Origin: FEN-987 sp964598845
GTDB lineage: Archaea; Thermoproteota; Bathyarchaeia; 40CM-2-53-6
Length of the DNA: 59,191 nucleotides
NCBI GenBank assembly: GCA_964598845.1
Contig: CAZRDM010000013.1
Location: 1 to 59,191 of the forward strand
Reading direction: 5' to 3'
The notes below the pieces were generated by a model that ran no database searches, was not told the DNA's origin, and worked only from the letters and a program-made list of their open reading frames with translations. Of the stretch, positions 24,838 through 32,784 are shown piece by piece. The position numbers and the translations under genes are program-made. The first letter of the stretch is position 1. The number at the start of each line of letters is the position of its first letter.

Positions 24838-25827
24838 TCATCTTCTGATGAGCTTTGCCAACCAGTCAATGTTCTGTTCCCTATGTCTCCAGAATAGGTC
24901 GGTTATCAGATAGTCAAGAGCGAGATGCCTGAACCCCGGGAATCGGCGGCCTACGAATTCCATGATTCTCTCAGGACTTGCACGGTCGTGTCCGAAAAGG
25001 ATGCGAGAGTATATCTTGCCTTCCCAAGGAGGGATGTGTTCGAGGGCGTCGTAGTCGTGGAAGAATTCGTAAAGCATGTATCCGGCGGACTGCGGCCCGA
25101 CCCCATAGATCTTGTCCAACTCCTTGAGACGCTCAGTTCTTCCCAGACCCCATAGCCTCCCCTCATCGATGTGCCTTCGAACTAGTTGGTTCGCCTGGCG
25201 CTTGAGGATCTTAGCTCTGTAACCAACTCTCAAGGCGCGTAATTCCTTCTCGGAGGTTCTTTCAATCGCCTTTGCTTCCCAGAAGGCCCATAGCTCATGC
25301 TCATCGAACTCTGCAAGCCGGCCGTAATGTTCGAAAAGACTGTGGAGCATTGCGACAGAGCGTTTAACCACGGTGTTCTGTAGCATCACGGTGATGACCA
25401 GGTACTCATAGAGGGAGTATCCGCTTTTGGGGCGCATTCCCCGCCAACGTTCAATCACGTGGCCTAGGATCTTGTCCGTGCTATATCGTTGCACGAATTC
25501 TGCTATGGCTGTTGAATCCAAGTCGTACCGCCGCGTGACCTCTCGGACAATCTTGGAGAATACACGGGGCTTCAGGGCACGTGACGAGAACACTGTTAAG
25601 CGAATCTGCGGCTCATCGATGGTCCCCAGAGCTCCCATCTTTAGGCCATAGATATCCTGTGCAAGTCGTAGAGTCTGCCAAAGCACGCCCGGCATCCATG
25701 CCTGGTCATTGCTGGGGAAGTGGTGCGGTTTCCACATAGTGCCATCGAAGTGAAAGGGAGAGGTTGGATAGAGATCGACGCTCCTACCGGCGTGAAGTCT
25801 CAGCGGTCGAAGAGGCATCCGTCTCAT
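24838..25827 (-). CDS. HhH-GPD superfamily DNA glycosylase-like protein
   Basis: A 329-residue protein with an N-terminal domain of about 120 residues resembling AlkA/OGG1 substrate-side domains, followed by helices and a helix-hairpin-helix at about residues 238-250 (KIYGVGPQSAGYMLYEF). In HhH-GPD enzymes the catalytic Asp normally lies about 20-25 residues after the hairpin in a V-D-x-x-x-x-R pattern. Here that region reads HIPPWEGKIYSRILF with no Asp, so the enzyme may use another acid, such as the Glu, or only bind DNA. It lies between moaC and orc1/cdc6 on the minus strand. Confidence 0.75.
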   Translation of the reverse strand: MRRMPLRPLRLHAGRSVDLYPTSPFHFDGTMWKPHHFPSNDQAWMPGVLWQTLRLAQDIYGLKMGALGTIDEPQIRLTVFSSRALKPRVFSKIVREVTRRYDLDSTAIAEFVQRYSTDKILGHVIERWRGMRPKSGYSLYEYLVITVMLQNTVVKRSVAMLHSLFEHYGRLAEFDEHELWAFWEAKAIERTSEKELRALRVGYRAKILKRQANQLVRRHIDEGRLWGLGRTERLKELDKIYGVGPQSAGYMLYEFFHDYDALEHIPPWEGKIYSRILFGHDRASPERIMEFVGRRFPGFRHLALDYLITDLFWRHREQNIDWLAKLIRR

Positions 25828-25903
25828 TCATCAAGAGCACGTTCGATGCTGCATTTGTTAACTGTTTAGGTTGCAGTGAGTAGATGACCGATTGACTGAA
25901 TAT

Positions 25904-27154
25904 CTAGAATCTCGGGAATCGTTTCTTTTTTGCGGACGTTAATGCCGTTTCCAGTTGCTCGCGCATCGTTGAGGCAGGTATGCTCTGTAGGCCCAGTAAC
26001 GTTGTCTTTCCGCGGACGCCTTCACCAGATTTTGATGCTGCTATCATCCCGATCGCGCCTAGGCTTCGAGTGTACTTCCAGATCTGAGTATGTCCTCTAG
26101 GTTGATCGTTGTATTCTTCGCAGACCGCTCTGTACTCGCGCTCGACCGCGCCTATGGTGGCGTAGGCTTCTTGGGTTTCTTCTAGAACTCTAGCCAAGGC
26201 GAGGAGCATGTATTTCTCGTGAGGCGACAAGGCTGCGATGTATTCTCCGCGAAGCATCGGGTAAACGCTTCCAGCTGCTTTTCTTACGTGGTCTGCGTTC
26301 ACACGTTTTGCGCTTTCAGCGTCAGCGTACTTACCAGCACGCCAGAGAAGCTCGATCGAATAACGAGCGTCACCGCTCTGTCCGCCAATGTCTGCCACGA
26401 GTTGAAGCGCGTCATCTGCGACGGTGTTCTCTTTGAAAGCTAAGTTGACTCTGTCTTTCAGGATGTCGATCAGTTGGCGGGAATTGTATTTGTCGAGTTT
26501 GACGATGTTTCGTTGTAGGGTGTCGATGGTGCTCTTGTCGAGTTTTTGGAGGTATTCCGGTTCGCGGAGTATGCAGATGAGTGAGAGGCGTATTGGTTTG
26601 CCGATTCGTTCTTCCTGTATGCGGGTGAGGTTGTAGAGTGGTGTGGCGCCTTCAATCCTGATGAGGTGTTCAAGTTCGTCTAATGCGAGGATTAGGTGAA
26701 TATTCTTGTCGTCAAGTACATCCATTAATGTGTGGAGGAGCTCTTCAGGTGCGAAACCACGCTTCGGAAACTCTGGTTCGAAATGAGTCAAGACCCGTTT
26801 TATGATCATGAAGAGGCTGCCTTTCGCTTCACGGCAGTTCACGTGAACGTAGTGAAGGTTGATCCTGCGGCTCTTTGCAGCCCTGACTAGGTCAGTCCCG
26901 AAACGCTGCGTCAGAATCGTCTTCCCAGTTCCCACGTCACCTGTGATCTGGACGCGTTGGCTTATTGAGAAGGGGCTCTCAAGCGAGAATCGGAAGAGCT
27001 GGCTCAGGAAACGCATCTGCTCTTCGCGGTGGGGAAGCCTACTTGGAATGTATTCCAGCGAGAGGGGCGACTCGTCTTTGAAAACAGTGGGCCGAGCTAA
27101 TGTCTCCTTCAGGATATCTGAAGACAATTGAACGAGAGCCCCTACTCTCAACAT
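25904..27154 (-). CDS. cdc6: Orc1/Cdc6 replication initiator
   Basis: A 416-residue AAA+ initiator. It contains the PHREEQMRFLSQLF entry near residue 40, Walker A GDVGTGKTI near residue 72, Walker B LILALDELEHL near 157 and a sensor-2/GDARYSIELLWRAG segment near 270. A C-terminal winged helix follows (YATIGAVEREYRAVCEEYN, LGAIGMIAASKS). Archaeal Orc1/Cdc6 proteins bind origin boxes and load MCM. It lies in the same neighbourhood as mcm, gins23 and rfc. I could not find clear origin boxes in the 120 bp upstream (27155-27275). Confidence 0.92.
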   Translation of the reverse strand: MLRVGALVQLSSDILKETLARPTVFKDESPLSLEYIPSRLPHREEQMRFLSQLFRFSLESPFSISQRVQITGDVGTGKTILTQRFGTDLVRAAKSRRINLHYVHVNCREAKGSLFMIIKRVLTHFEPEFPKRGFAPEELLHTLMDVLDDKNIHLILALDELEHLIRIEGATPLYNLTRIQEERIGKPIRLSLICILREPEYLQKLDKSTIDTLQRNIVKLDKYNSRQLIDILKDRVNLAFKENTVADDALQLVADIGGQSGDARYSIELLWRAGKYADAESAKRVNADHVRKAAGSVYPMLRGEYIAALSPHEKYMLLALARVLEETQEAYATIGAVEREYRAVCEEYNDQPRGHTQIWKYTRSLGAIGMIAASKSGEGVRGKTTLLGLQSIPASTMREQLETALTSAKKKRFPRF

Positions 27155-27275
27155 GATTTAGGCTACTCCATCTTATGTGCTTTTGTTGTTAAACACGATA
27201 AAAGCAGGAGAGCCAAGTGAAACTGATTAAGACAGATTGTGTCGATTCAGCAATCCGCGAAGATCGGACCTATCC

Positions 27276-28295
27276 CTAGCTCCTGTGGGATTCGATCACC
27301 CGGTAGATTTCATCGCGTTCCGATGGTCCAATCTCCTCTATGGATCCGTTCACTCTGACGAGTTTTCGACCGCTTCTTCGGGGCGTAAGTTTCCCAATTA
27401 TCTTGGCGGGAATCCCATGAGCACTCAGACCGCGCAGAATGAAACCACTCTTCCGAGTATCGGCGGCGATCAGGAGACAACCAGAGCTCAAGAGTTTCAG
27501 CGGGTCAACTTGCATCAACGAGCAGATCTCGAGAGTTTCACGTCGTATTGCGATTTTCGATTCGTGAATGAGGAAGCCGACTCTTGATGCTTCAGCAAGT
27601 TCCCATGTGCCGTTTAGTAGTCCTCCTTCAGTAGGATCGTGCATGGCTCGAACTCCGCCAGCACGCACGGCAATCAGGGCGTCATCAACGACGCTGATTA
27701 GTCGCCTAAGGCCTTTGGCTTGTTGAATCAAACGCGCCCCAGCCTTCGACGTAAGCGTCTCCGAGAAATCGGCCGCGAGCACAGCCGTACCTTCAATGCC
27801 AACAGCTTTTGTCATTATGAGATGGTCGCCTGGTCGACCGCCTCTCGATGTAACAAACTTGTCCTTTGGAACGGTGCCAGTCATGTAGCCGATTACTATG
27901 GGTCGCGAGAGATCTGGAGTTACTTCAGTGTGGCCACCTACAACCGCAACTCCAAGCTCCTTCGCGGCTTTGTCGATCTGCTTCATTATCCTCTCGACAA
28001 CTCCAACATTGGATTTCTCAGGAAGGAGCAGTGTACATAGGAACCATCTAGGTTTGGCTCCCCTGCAAGCAACATCATTCGCGTTCAGGTGAACCGAAAG
28101 CCAACCAATATCAGATTCAGCACCCGTGACCGGATCGGTGGAGAGAACAAGCACTTGATCGTCCAATGAGACTAGCGCCGCGTCCTCACCTATGGACGGT
28201 CCCAACAGAACCCTTCGATCTTTCGTGCCCGCGTAACGAAAGACGCTGCGAATCAGTATGTCTGACGGTATCTTTCCAGTCCTGAATCGTCGCAT
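27276..28295 (-). CDS. AIR synthase-related (PurM/HypE-like) ATP-binding protein
   Basis: A 339-residue protein of the PurM superfamily. It has a GPSIGEDAALV motif near residue 33, a VHLNANDVACRGAKPRWF motif near residue 67, VVGGHTEVTPDLSRPIVIG near 117 and the C-terminal HDPTEGGLLNGTWELAE near 219. These are the typical N- and C-domain signatures shared by AIR synthase, ThiL, SelD and HypE. It has no selenocysteine or Cys of the SelD type, nor a HypE C-terminal PRIC. Archaeal genomes carry several such proteins of unknown substrate. It stands alone on the minus strand. Confidence 0.85.
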   Translation of the reverse strand: MRRFRTGKIPSDILIRSVFRYAGTKDRRVLLGPSIGEDAALVSLDDQVLVLSTDPVTGAESDIGWLSVHLNANDVACRGAKPRWFLCTLLLPEKSNVGVVERIMKQIDKAAKELGVAVVGGHTEVTPDLSRPIVIGYMTGTVPKDKFVTSRGGRPGDHLIMTKAVGIEGTAVLAADFSETLTSKAGARLIQQAKGLRRLISVVDDALIAVRAGGVRAMHDPTEGGLLNGTWELAEASRVGFLIHESKIAIRRETLEICSLMQVDPLKLLSSGCLLIAADTRKSGFILRGLSAHGIPAKIIGKLTPRRSGRKLVRVNGSIEEIGPSERDEIYRVIESHRS

Positions 28296-28403
28296 CGAGT
28301 ACCGGAACCTACAAGCTCCATGGTGTTTTAAGCAATCAGGTAGGGAAACGGAAACATTGTTATGTGCGGTGCGCCTGAAGGAAGGTTTTGAGGAGTTCTC
28401 GAA

Positions 28404-28745
28404 ATGATCAAATCGATTATTGATGTTGCCGTGGTCGTATCAAGTGGGAAGAAGTCAGCTGAATGGTACAAGGACAAATTGGGTTTCGAAATCCGAACCA
28501 GCGAAGACCACTGGATTACAGTAGCTCCGAAGGGCTCCGATGTTGTTCTGCATCTTTGCGAGACAACCCCTCTGGAGCAGGGAAATACCGGTATCGGGTT
28601 CAGAGTGGACGACTTAGACGAGACCTTTAAGGAACTGAGCGACAGGAGCGTGGAATTCACAGTGAAACCTAAGAAAGCCGATTGGGGCAGCTTCGCGAGA
28701 TTCAAGGATCCCGACGGAAACGAATTCTGGCTAATGCCTAGTTAA
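28404..28745 (+). CDS. VOC-superfamily (glyoxalase/dioxygenase-like) protein
   Basis: A 113-residue single VOC domain: early strand IIDVAVVVSSGKKSAEWYKD, middle VVLHLCET, then GIGFRVDDLDETFKELS and the final FKDPDGNEFWLMPS. The KDPDGN-type end motif with a Glu or Tyr ligand is characteristic. Such proteins bind a divalent metal and a small substrate or an antibiotic; no specific function is suggested. The gene downstream starts after only 24 bp, so it may be co-transcribed with the GerW-like protein. Confidence 0.8.
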   Translation: MIKSIIDVAVVVSSGKKSAEWYKDKLGFEIRTSEDHWITVAPKGSDVVLHLCETTPLEQGNTGIGFRVDDLDETFKELSDRSVEFTVKPKKADWGSFARFKDPDGNEFWLMPS

Positions 28746-28769
28746 ATCGAACCGAGGCCTTCTTGGAAT

Positions 28770-29141
28770 ATGACTGAAATGAGTCTTCAACAGTTCGTTC
28801 AGTCCATTCTTGATCGGCTACAAAGTACTGCCAGCATCAAGACGGTGTATGGGGATCCCATCGAAGCCCGGGGCAAAACCATCATTCCCGTTGCGAAAGT
28901 CGTCTATGGGTTCGGAGCTGGATCTGGGAAAGGAAGGAAGATCGAATCGCAGGAAGATGAACAGGCCGGTACCGGCATTGGAGGCGGCATCGCTGTCAAG
29001 CCGGCGGGCGTCTTGGAAATAACTCAGGAAGACACGCGCTTCATACCAATCAGTCAGACTGGAAAGATCGTTGGAGTTCTGCTAATCGGATTGCTTCTGG
29101 GTGTCATCTTGGCCGGACGGCGTTCCAGAAGAAAAGACTAA
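28770..29141 (+). CDS. GerW/YtfJ-family protein with C-terminal membrane segment
   Basis: A 123-residue protein. It has the YtfJ/GerW pattern with VYGDPIEARGKTIIPVAKV near residue 25 and a Gly-rich GFGAGSGKG loop near 50, then GTGIGGGIAVKPAG near 66. A C-terminal hydrophobic segment at about residues 100-118 is followed by a basic tail RRSRRKD. In bacteria GerW is a spore-coat/germination protein; archaeal members are of unknown role. The membrane anchor suggests a surface or membrane-associated location. Confidence 0.75.
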   Translation: MTEMSLQQFVQSILDRLQSTASIKTVYGDPIEARGKTIIPVAKVVYGFGAGSGKGRKIESQEDEQAGTGIGGGIAVKPAGVLEITQEDTRFIPISQTGKIVGVLLIGLLLGVILAGRRSRRKD

Positions 29142-29284
29142 GTCCCGAATCTTTCGGCGGGCTCGCGCACTCAAGATCAATCTCATTTCGGCTCGATTGG
29201 GCCAGACTCGTCATCGCCCGCTAACAAGGAATTCTACTGAGCTCACTAATTTGTCTATCTGCCACGCCTGTTACAACCTTATGA

Positions 29285-30313
29285 TTGGGCTCAGGAAAGG
29301 ATGGTAAGAGGACTACGCCGAAACTTGATGCGAAAATAGCGCCAGGTATTCATGTGACACCGATCGGCTTCGAGAGCTTCGGAGTTAGATCAATGTGCAC
29401 TTTCGTTGAAACGCCGGACGTGAGAGTCTTGATCGATGCTGGGGTTGCTCTGGGCCCGCGATTCGGTAAGTTACCACATCCTAGGGAATACCAAGCGCGG
29501 AATCTGTGCCGTGCGAAGATTCGAGATTGTGCTGAGAAGGCTGATGTAATCATCGTCTCTCACTATCACAACGATCACCATACGCCGAACTACACAGAAA
29601 CCGTTTGGTTGGGAAGTAGCGCTGAGATAGCTGAAAGCATCTACAGAGACAAGGTTGTTCTCGCGAAGGACGTTAGGAATGCAATCAACTTCAGCCAGCG
29701 AAGAAGAGGGTGGATGTTCCAGAGATTCGTCAAGAAGCTCGGGAGCGAATGCGAGGTTGCCGATGGCAGAACTTTCGAATATGGCGGAACGAAGCTGAAG
29801 TTTTCTCGCCCAGTGCCGCACGGAGAAGAGAAGTCAGAACTCGGATGGATAATCATGACCACAATCAGTAGAGGAGAAGAAAGAATTCTACACGCATCAG
29901 ATGTCCAAGGGCCCATGTCCAAGAAAACCTTGCGGATGATCCTCAAAGAGAGAGCTAAGCTAGTAATCGTTGGCGGTCCTCCGTTATATCTTGAAGGTGT
30001 GAAGGTCAAGAGATCCGCAATAGACAAGGGAATCGAGAACGCCTCACGAATCGCAGCCGTAGTTCCAGCGACAGTGTTTGAACATCATGTGTTACGAACG
30101 GAGAACTGGAAAGAACAAACAAGACTGGTTTATGACTTGGCCAAGAAGGCCGGCCACGAAGTGGTGACCGCAGCCGAATACTCAGGCGTCAAACCTCAGC
30201 TCCTAGAATCAATGCGACAGCGTCTATACCAGGAGGACCCGCCATCGGAGGAGTTTCTAAGGTGGACGCAGCTCCCCCGTGATAAACAGAGACGTGAACC
30301 ACCCCCGGTCTAG
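29285..30313 (+). CDS. UPF0282-type metallo-beta-lactamase fold hydrolase
   Basis: A 342-residue protein with TTG start. After IHVTPIGFESFGVRSMCTFVE (UPF0282 hallmark) comes the MBL metal motif SHYHNDHHTPNY near residue 91, and later HASDVQGP near 200. The family is archaeal-specific and predicted to hydrolyse phosphoesters or nucleic acid, without confirmed function. The N-terminal basic tail is a little longer than usual, so a later start is possible (an in-frame GTG lies at 29353). It is single in the region. Confidence 0.8.
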   Translation: MGSGKDGKRTTPKLDAKIAPGIHVTPIGFESFGVRSMCTFVETPDVRVLIDAGVALGPRFGKLPHPREYQARNLCRAKIRDCAEKADVIIVSHYHNDHHTPNYTETVWLGSSAEIAESIYRDKVVLAKDVRNAINFSQRRRGWMFQRFVKKLGSECEVADGRTFEYGGTKLKFSRPVPHGEEKSELGWIIMTTISRGEERILHASDVQGPMSKKTLRMILKERAKLVIVGGPPLYLEGVKVKRSAIDKGIENASRIAAVVPATVFEHHVLRTENWKEQTRLVYDLAKKAGHEVVTAAEYSGVKPQLLESMRQRLYQEDPPSEEFLRWTQLPRDKQRREPPPV

Positions 30314-30391
30314 AACTCGATCGGTCTCCTTTCTTCTTCAGTGCCAAGAAGAAGCAAAAAACAGGAAAGGGTGGGGACGGAGAAGTCTTGG

Positions 30392-30553
30392 CTAGGCGCC
30401 GGCCAATTTTGTTGCCAATCGAAATTTCTTCCCGCACTGCTGGCAAGAGTAGTGTTTGATGTGCAGGGCTGGGCCCCTTCCGTCTTTAGGGTGCATGTCC
30501 CACTCTTTCGCTGGACCTGCGACTTCCACGCCACATTTCAGACATTTCACCAA
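30392..30553 (-). CDS. Small zinc-ribbon protein
   Basis: A 53-residue protein on the minus strand. The start codon is TTG (30553) after a GAGGTGA ribosome-binding site six bases upstream, or the next GTG (30550); the stop is TAG at 30392-30394. It has two CxxC pairs: CLKCG at residues 4-8 and CQQCGKKF at 37-44. Between them runs a tryptophan-containing loop (AKEWDMHPKDGRG) and a His/Tyr pair (HIKHY). The C-terminus is basic (RLATKLAGA). This resembles short archaeal zinc ribbons that bind nucleic acid; no specific function can be given. It is convergent with the hydrolase gene. Confidence 0.6.
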   Translation of the reverse strand: MVKCLKCGVEVAGPAKEWDMHPKDGRGPALHIKHYSCQQCGKKFRLATKLAGA

Positions 30554-30716
30554 AGGATCTCACCTCGTTCTTGGCCGCAGTCAGTCGGCAGACATGAGGA
30601 GAGAAGATTGGCTCTTGCTACTTGGCTCCGGGTCGCTGTGTGGCAACATTCTGGGTGGGGTTTTCCTCACGTCTGGGACGGCCGACTGCCATGTTCCTGC
30701 CATAGCGCTTCTATGG

Positions 30717-30750
30717 TATATTAATGTTTCATAATTGGAACATTAATATA
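30717..30750 (+). promoter_or_regulatory. Perfect 12-bp inverted repeat, operator-like or transcription signal
   Basis: TATATTAATGTT at 30717-30728 pairs exactly with AACATTAATATA at 30739-30750 across a 10-base loop. The block is A/T-rich, and a palindromic site like this upstream of the small protein at 30847 could be a dimeric regulator's operator. The half-site AACATTAATA also occurs upstream of the gene at 54867 (54818-54832), which may be coincidence. No poly-T follows, so it is less likely to be a terminator. Confidence 0.4.
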
Positions 30751-30846
30751 CTTAGTTAGTCTATCGATATATCGAAAAGCAGCGTCATGGCTTAAATCGA
30801 AGTTTAGTGTATATGTAGCACACTTCCACAGGAGGTTCCAAGCAAG

Positions 30847-30990
30847 ATGAATGGAGAAGCCAAGAAACAATTCGCAGTAGCTCTTGCCTCCTTCGCTCTA
30901 GGCGCAGTGGTCGCTGCTGTTCTTGGAAATTCCAAGGCTCGCGATAAGCTGAGCGAGGCTGGCAAGAAGCTTCTACAGAGAGAGGCGTAA
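30847..30990 (+). CDS. Small membrane-anchored protein, unknown (YtxH-like layout)
   Basis: A 47-residue protein from ATG at 30847 to TAA at 30988-30990, with a GGAGG ribosome-binding site about 12 bases upstream. It has a polar start (MNGEAKKQ), one hydrophobic segment (FAVALASFALGAVVAAVLG, residues 9-27), and then a charged helix (SKARDKLSEAGKKLLQREA). The plan, one membrane helix followed by a basic/acidic helix, is that of small YtxH/YtjA-like proteins of unknown role. A hairpin plus T-run follows at 30996-31033. Confidence 0.5.
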   Translation: MNGEAKKQFAVALASFALGAVVAAVLGNSKARDKLSEAGKKLLQREA

Positions 30991-30995
30991 ACCGG

Positions 30996-31033
30996 GCGGC
31001 TCATAGCCGCTTTACCTAATCCCTCTCTTTTTT
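30996..31033 (+). terminator. Hairpin with T-run after the small gene
   Basis: GCGGCT and AGCCGC pair with a three-base loop (30996-31010), and a run of T follows at 31028-31033, 15-18 bases on. The spacing is longer than in a classic bacterial intrinsic terminator. In archaea, T-runs alone terminate transcription, so this may work as one. Confidence 0.4.
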
Positions 31034-31143
31034 GTCAGACTTCCTTGACCTTTAGCCTGCCTCAAGATCAGCGTCCGCTTGTCCGTTTCTTCCGAGCAAG
31101 GCCTAATTCTCAATTCTCCACTTCTGAGCCATCAAGGCGCGCG

Positions 31144-31163
31144 AGCGGAGCCTCCCGTCCGCT
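31144..31163 (+). promoter_or_regulatory. GC-rich hairpin in the leader of the QueT-like gene
   Basis: AGCGGA (31144-31149) pairs with TCCGCT (31158-31163) around an eight-base loop. It lies about 35 bases upstream of the GTG start (31199) and just before the ribosome-binding site GGGAGGTAG. No known archaeal riboswitch fits. Confidence 0.25.
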
Positions 31164-31198
31164 GCGCTCGACAAACCCCGGTATAGGGAGGTAGCCAA

Positions 31199-31753
31199 GT
31201 GAAAATCAAGAGCTCAATCTATGTCACGTTGACAGCGAGTTTTGCTGCTGTCTACGCTGTTGGCGTTGTCTTTCTTGCTCCAATCAGCTTTCAACTATTC
31301 CAGGTGAGAGTGGCGGATGCTCTATTGCCGCTCTCCATGATCTTTGGTTGGCCTGTCATCTTGGGGCTTTCCATTGGAGCTTTTGTAGCGAACTTCTTCG
31401 GAGGTCTCGGTCCTGTCGACGTAGTAGGCGGTTCTGTTGCGAATTTTGTTGCAACGTTCATCGCGTGGAAGATCTCCGAGAATCGTGGGAGAGCTTGGGC
31501 AATTCTAGGGGTGGCATCAGAAATCCTTGTGGTCACCCTAATCGTCGGTAGTTACCTCAGCTATCTGTTTGGTATGCCACTAGAAATGGGATGGTTAGGA
31601 CTCCTTCTTGGAAGCGTCATAGCCATAGGACTACTTGGCTCAATTCTCCTGTTTGCCTTTTCGTCAGAGCGAGTCTCGGTGATCCTCAAGACGTACGGTC
31701 TGCCCGTTCGAGGTCCACACTTGCAGGTTTCACAGGGAGATGAAGCGAAATAG
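31199..31753 (+). CDS. queT: QueT-family transporter (ECF S-component for a queuosine/archaeosine-type precursor)
   Basis: A 184-residue membrane protein with about six hydrophobic segments and GTG start (31199) after GGGAGG. It has FQVRVADALLPLSMIFGWPV near residue 33 and FVANFFGGLGPVDVVGGSVA near 62, which correspond to the QueT signature (an R-x-x-E/D-like motif and the G-x-x-D motif). In bacteria QueT imports queuosine precursors; an archaeal member could import a deazapurine used in archaeosine. It has no ATPase beside it and would depend on an ECF module such as that at 2348-4926. Confidence 0.75.
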   Translation: MKIKSSIYVTLTASFAAVYAVGVVFLAPISFQLFQVRVADALLPLSMIFGWPVILGLSIGAFVANFFGGLGPVDVVGGSVANFVATFIAWKISENRGRAWAILGVASEILVVTLIVGSYLSYLFGMPLEMGWLGLLLGSVIAIGLLGSILLFAFSSERVSVILKTYGLPVRGPHLQVSQGDEAK

Positions 31754-31833
31754 CAAGGATATTGGAGGTAGGACCTTTGAAGTAACCTAGCCAATATTCC
31801 TGCGTTGAATAGCTTCTTCGATAGAAATGCTTC

Positions 31834-32001
31834 CTAAAGGGTTCGGGAAGGCGGATTAACTCTCCCCTGAACCTCCAGCCGATCCTCCTCACGTTTAACT
31901 GGCTCCACCAGCTTGAAGGTGCCTAAACCAAGTCCGACCGCGGCTGCACCGATTCCAGCTGTTATTGTGATGAGTTTCTTCCTAGAGATACGACGTGGCA
32001 A
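31834..32001 (-). CDS. Short Tat-signal-like protein, unknown
   Basis: A 55-residue open frame on the minus strand from TTG at 32001 (preceded by GGAAGAGG) to a TAG at 31834-31836. The N-terminus is PRRISRKKLITITAGIGAAA: a twin-arginine-like motif followed by a hydrophobic stretch to about residue 28. The remaining 27 residues are charged (LVEPVKREEDRLEVQ). This reads as a Tat-type or membrane-anchored small protein. No family is known to me, and the frame could be fortuitous; TAA codons close upstream exclude a longer N-terminus. Confidence 0.4.
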   Translation of the reverse strand: MPRRISRKKLITITAGIGAAAVGLGLGTFKLVEPVKREEDRLEVQGRVNPPSRTL

Positions 32002-32087
32002 ATGCCTCTTCCAGGAAGAATCAAACGAATGGTTTTCAATAGATACTTGTTATTAGATTTCCATAGGAGAAAACATGAAGCCTACGG

Positions 32088-32759
32088 ATGATTGGATCTG
32101 CGAAAGTGGTTGGTATGCGGCAGAAAGCCATTGACCTGAAGAGCTTTGTGAAGCAACGTGGACAGCCCTACTCTGAGCTCCTCGGCATTGATCTAGGGAG
32201 CAAGCGCAACGAGGAAATAGCGAAGTGGTTCTTGGCGGCGATATTGTACAGCAAGCCGATTCGCGAGTCGTCTGCAACGAAGACTTACAGATGCTTCGCG
32301 GAGAAGGGCGTCTCATCGGCCGATATGATCCTGCATACAGGCTGGGATGGGCTTGTCTCACTGCTTGACGCAGGAGGTTATACTAGGTATGACTTCAGCA
32401 CGGCCGACAAACTGCTTGAGGTCTTTGGCAATCTCAAAGAACACTACAAAGGAGATTTGAATCTTCTTCATGAGCAAGCCAGAGATTCGGAAGATCTTGA
32501 GATCAGGCTCAAGGCTTTGGGGAAGGGGATTGGAGAAACGACCATTTCCATCTTCCTGAGGGATATGCGACTAGCGTGGAGCAAGGCAGACCCTAAGCCG
32601 ACACCGCTAGTGCAAACGGCCATGAAGAAACTGAAGATCAAGGACATGAAGGCACTTGCAAAAGGCAACCGCCTTGACTTAGTGCGTTTGGATACCGCTT
32701 TGCTCAGGTTCGCTAAGGACTTCATCAGGAAGAAGAAACGCATAAGAATAATCGTATGA
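32088..32759 (+). CDS. HhH-containing DNA glycosylase-like protein
   Basis: A 223-residue protein from ATG at 32088 (a second ATG at 32115 may be the start). A helical N-terminal part (KWFLAAILYSKPIRESSA) is followed by a helix-hairpin-helix motif LKALGKGIGETTISIFLRDM near residue 140 and WSKADPKPTPLVQTAMKKL. The arrangement resembles endonuclease III-like proteins without the canonical catalytic Lys or the iron-sulfur Cys, so activity is doubtful. It is convergent with deoC. Confidence 0.6.
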   Translation: MIGSAKVVGMRQKAIDLKSFVKQRGQPYSELLGIDLGSKRNEEIAKWFLAAILYSKPIRESSATKTYRCFAEKGVSSADMILHTGWDGLVSLLDAGGYTRYDFSTADKLLEVFGNLKEHYKGDLNLLHEQARDSEDLEIRLKALGKGIGETTISIFLRDMRLAWSKADPKPTPLVQTAMKKLKIKDMKALAKGNRLDLVRLDTALLRFAKDFIRKKKRIRIIV

Positions 32760-32784
32760 ATACCCAACTCATCAGCTCCGGAGA

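Noticed and set aside
27155..27275. Replication origin directly upstream of orc1/cdc6
   Set aside because: No ORB-like CTGGAAA repeats or A/T-rich unwinding tract are visible in the 120 bp.
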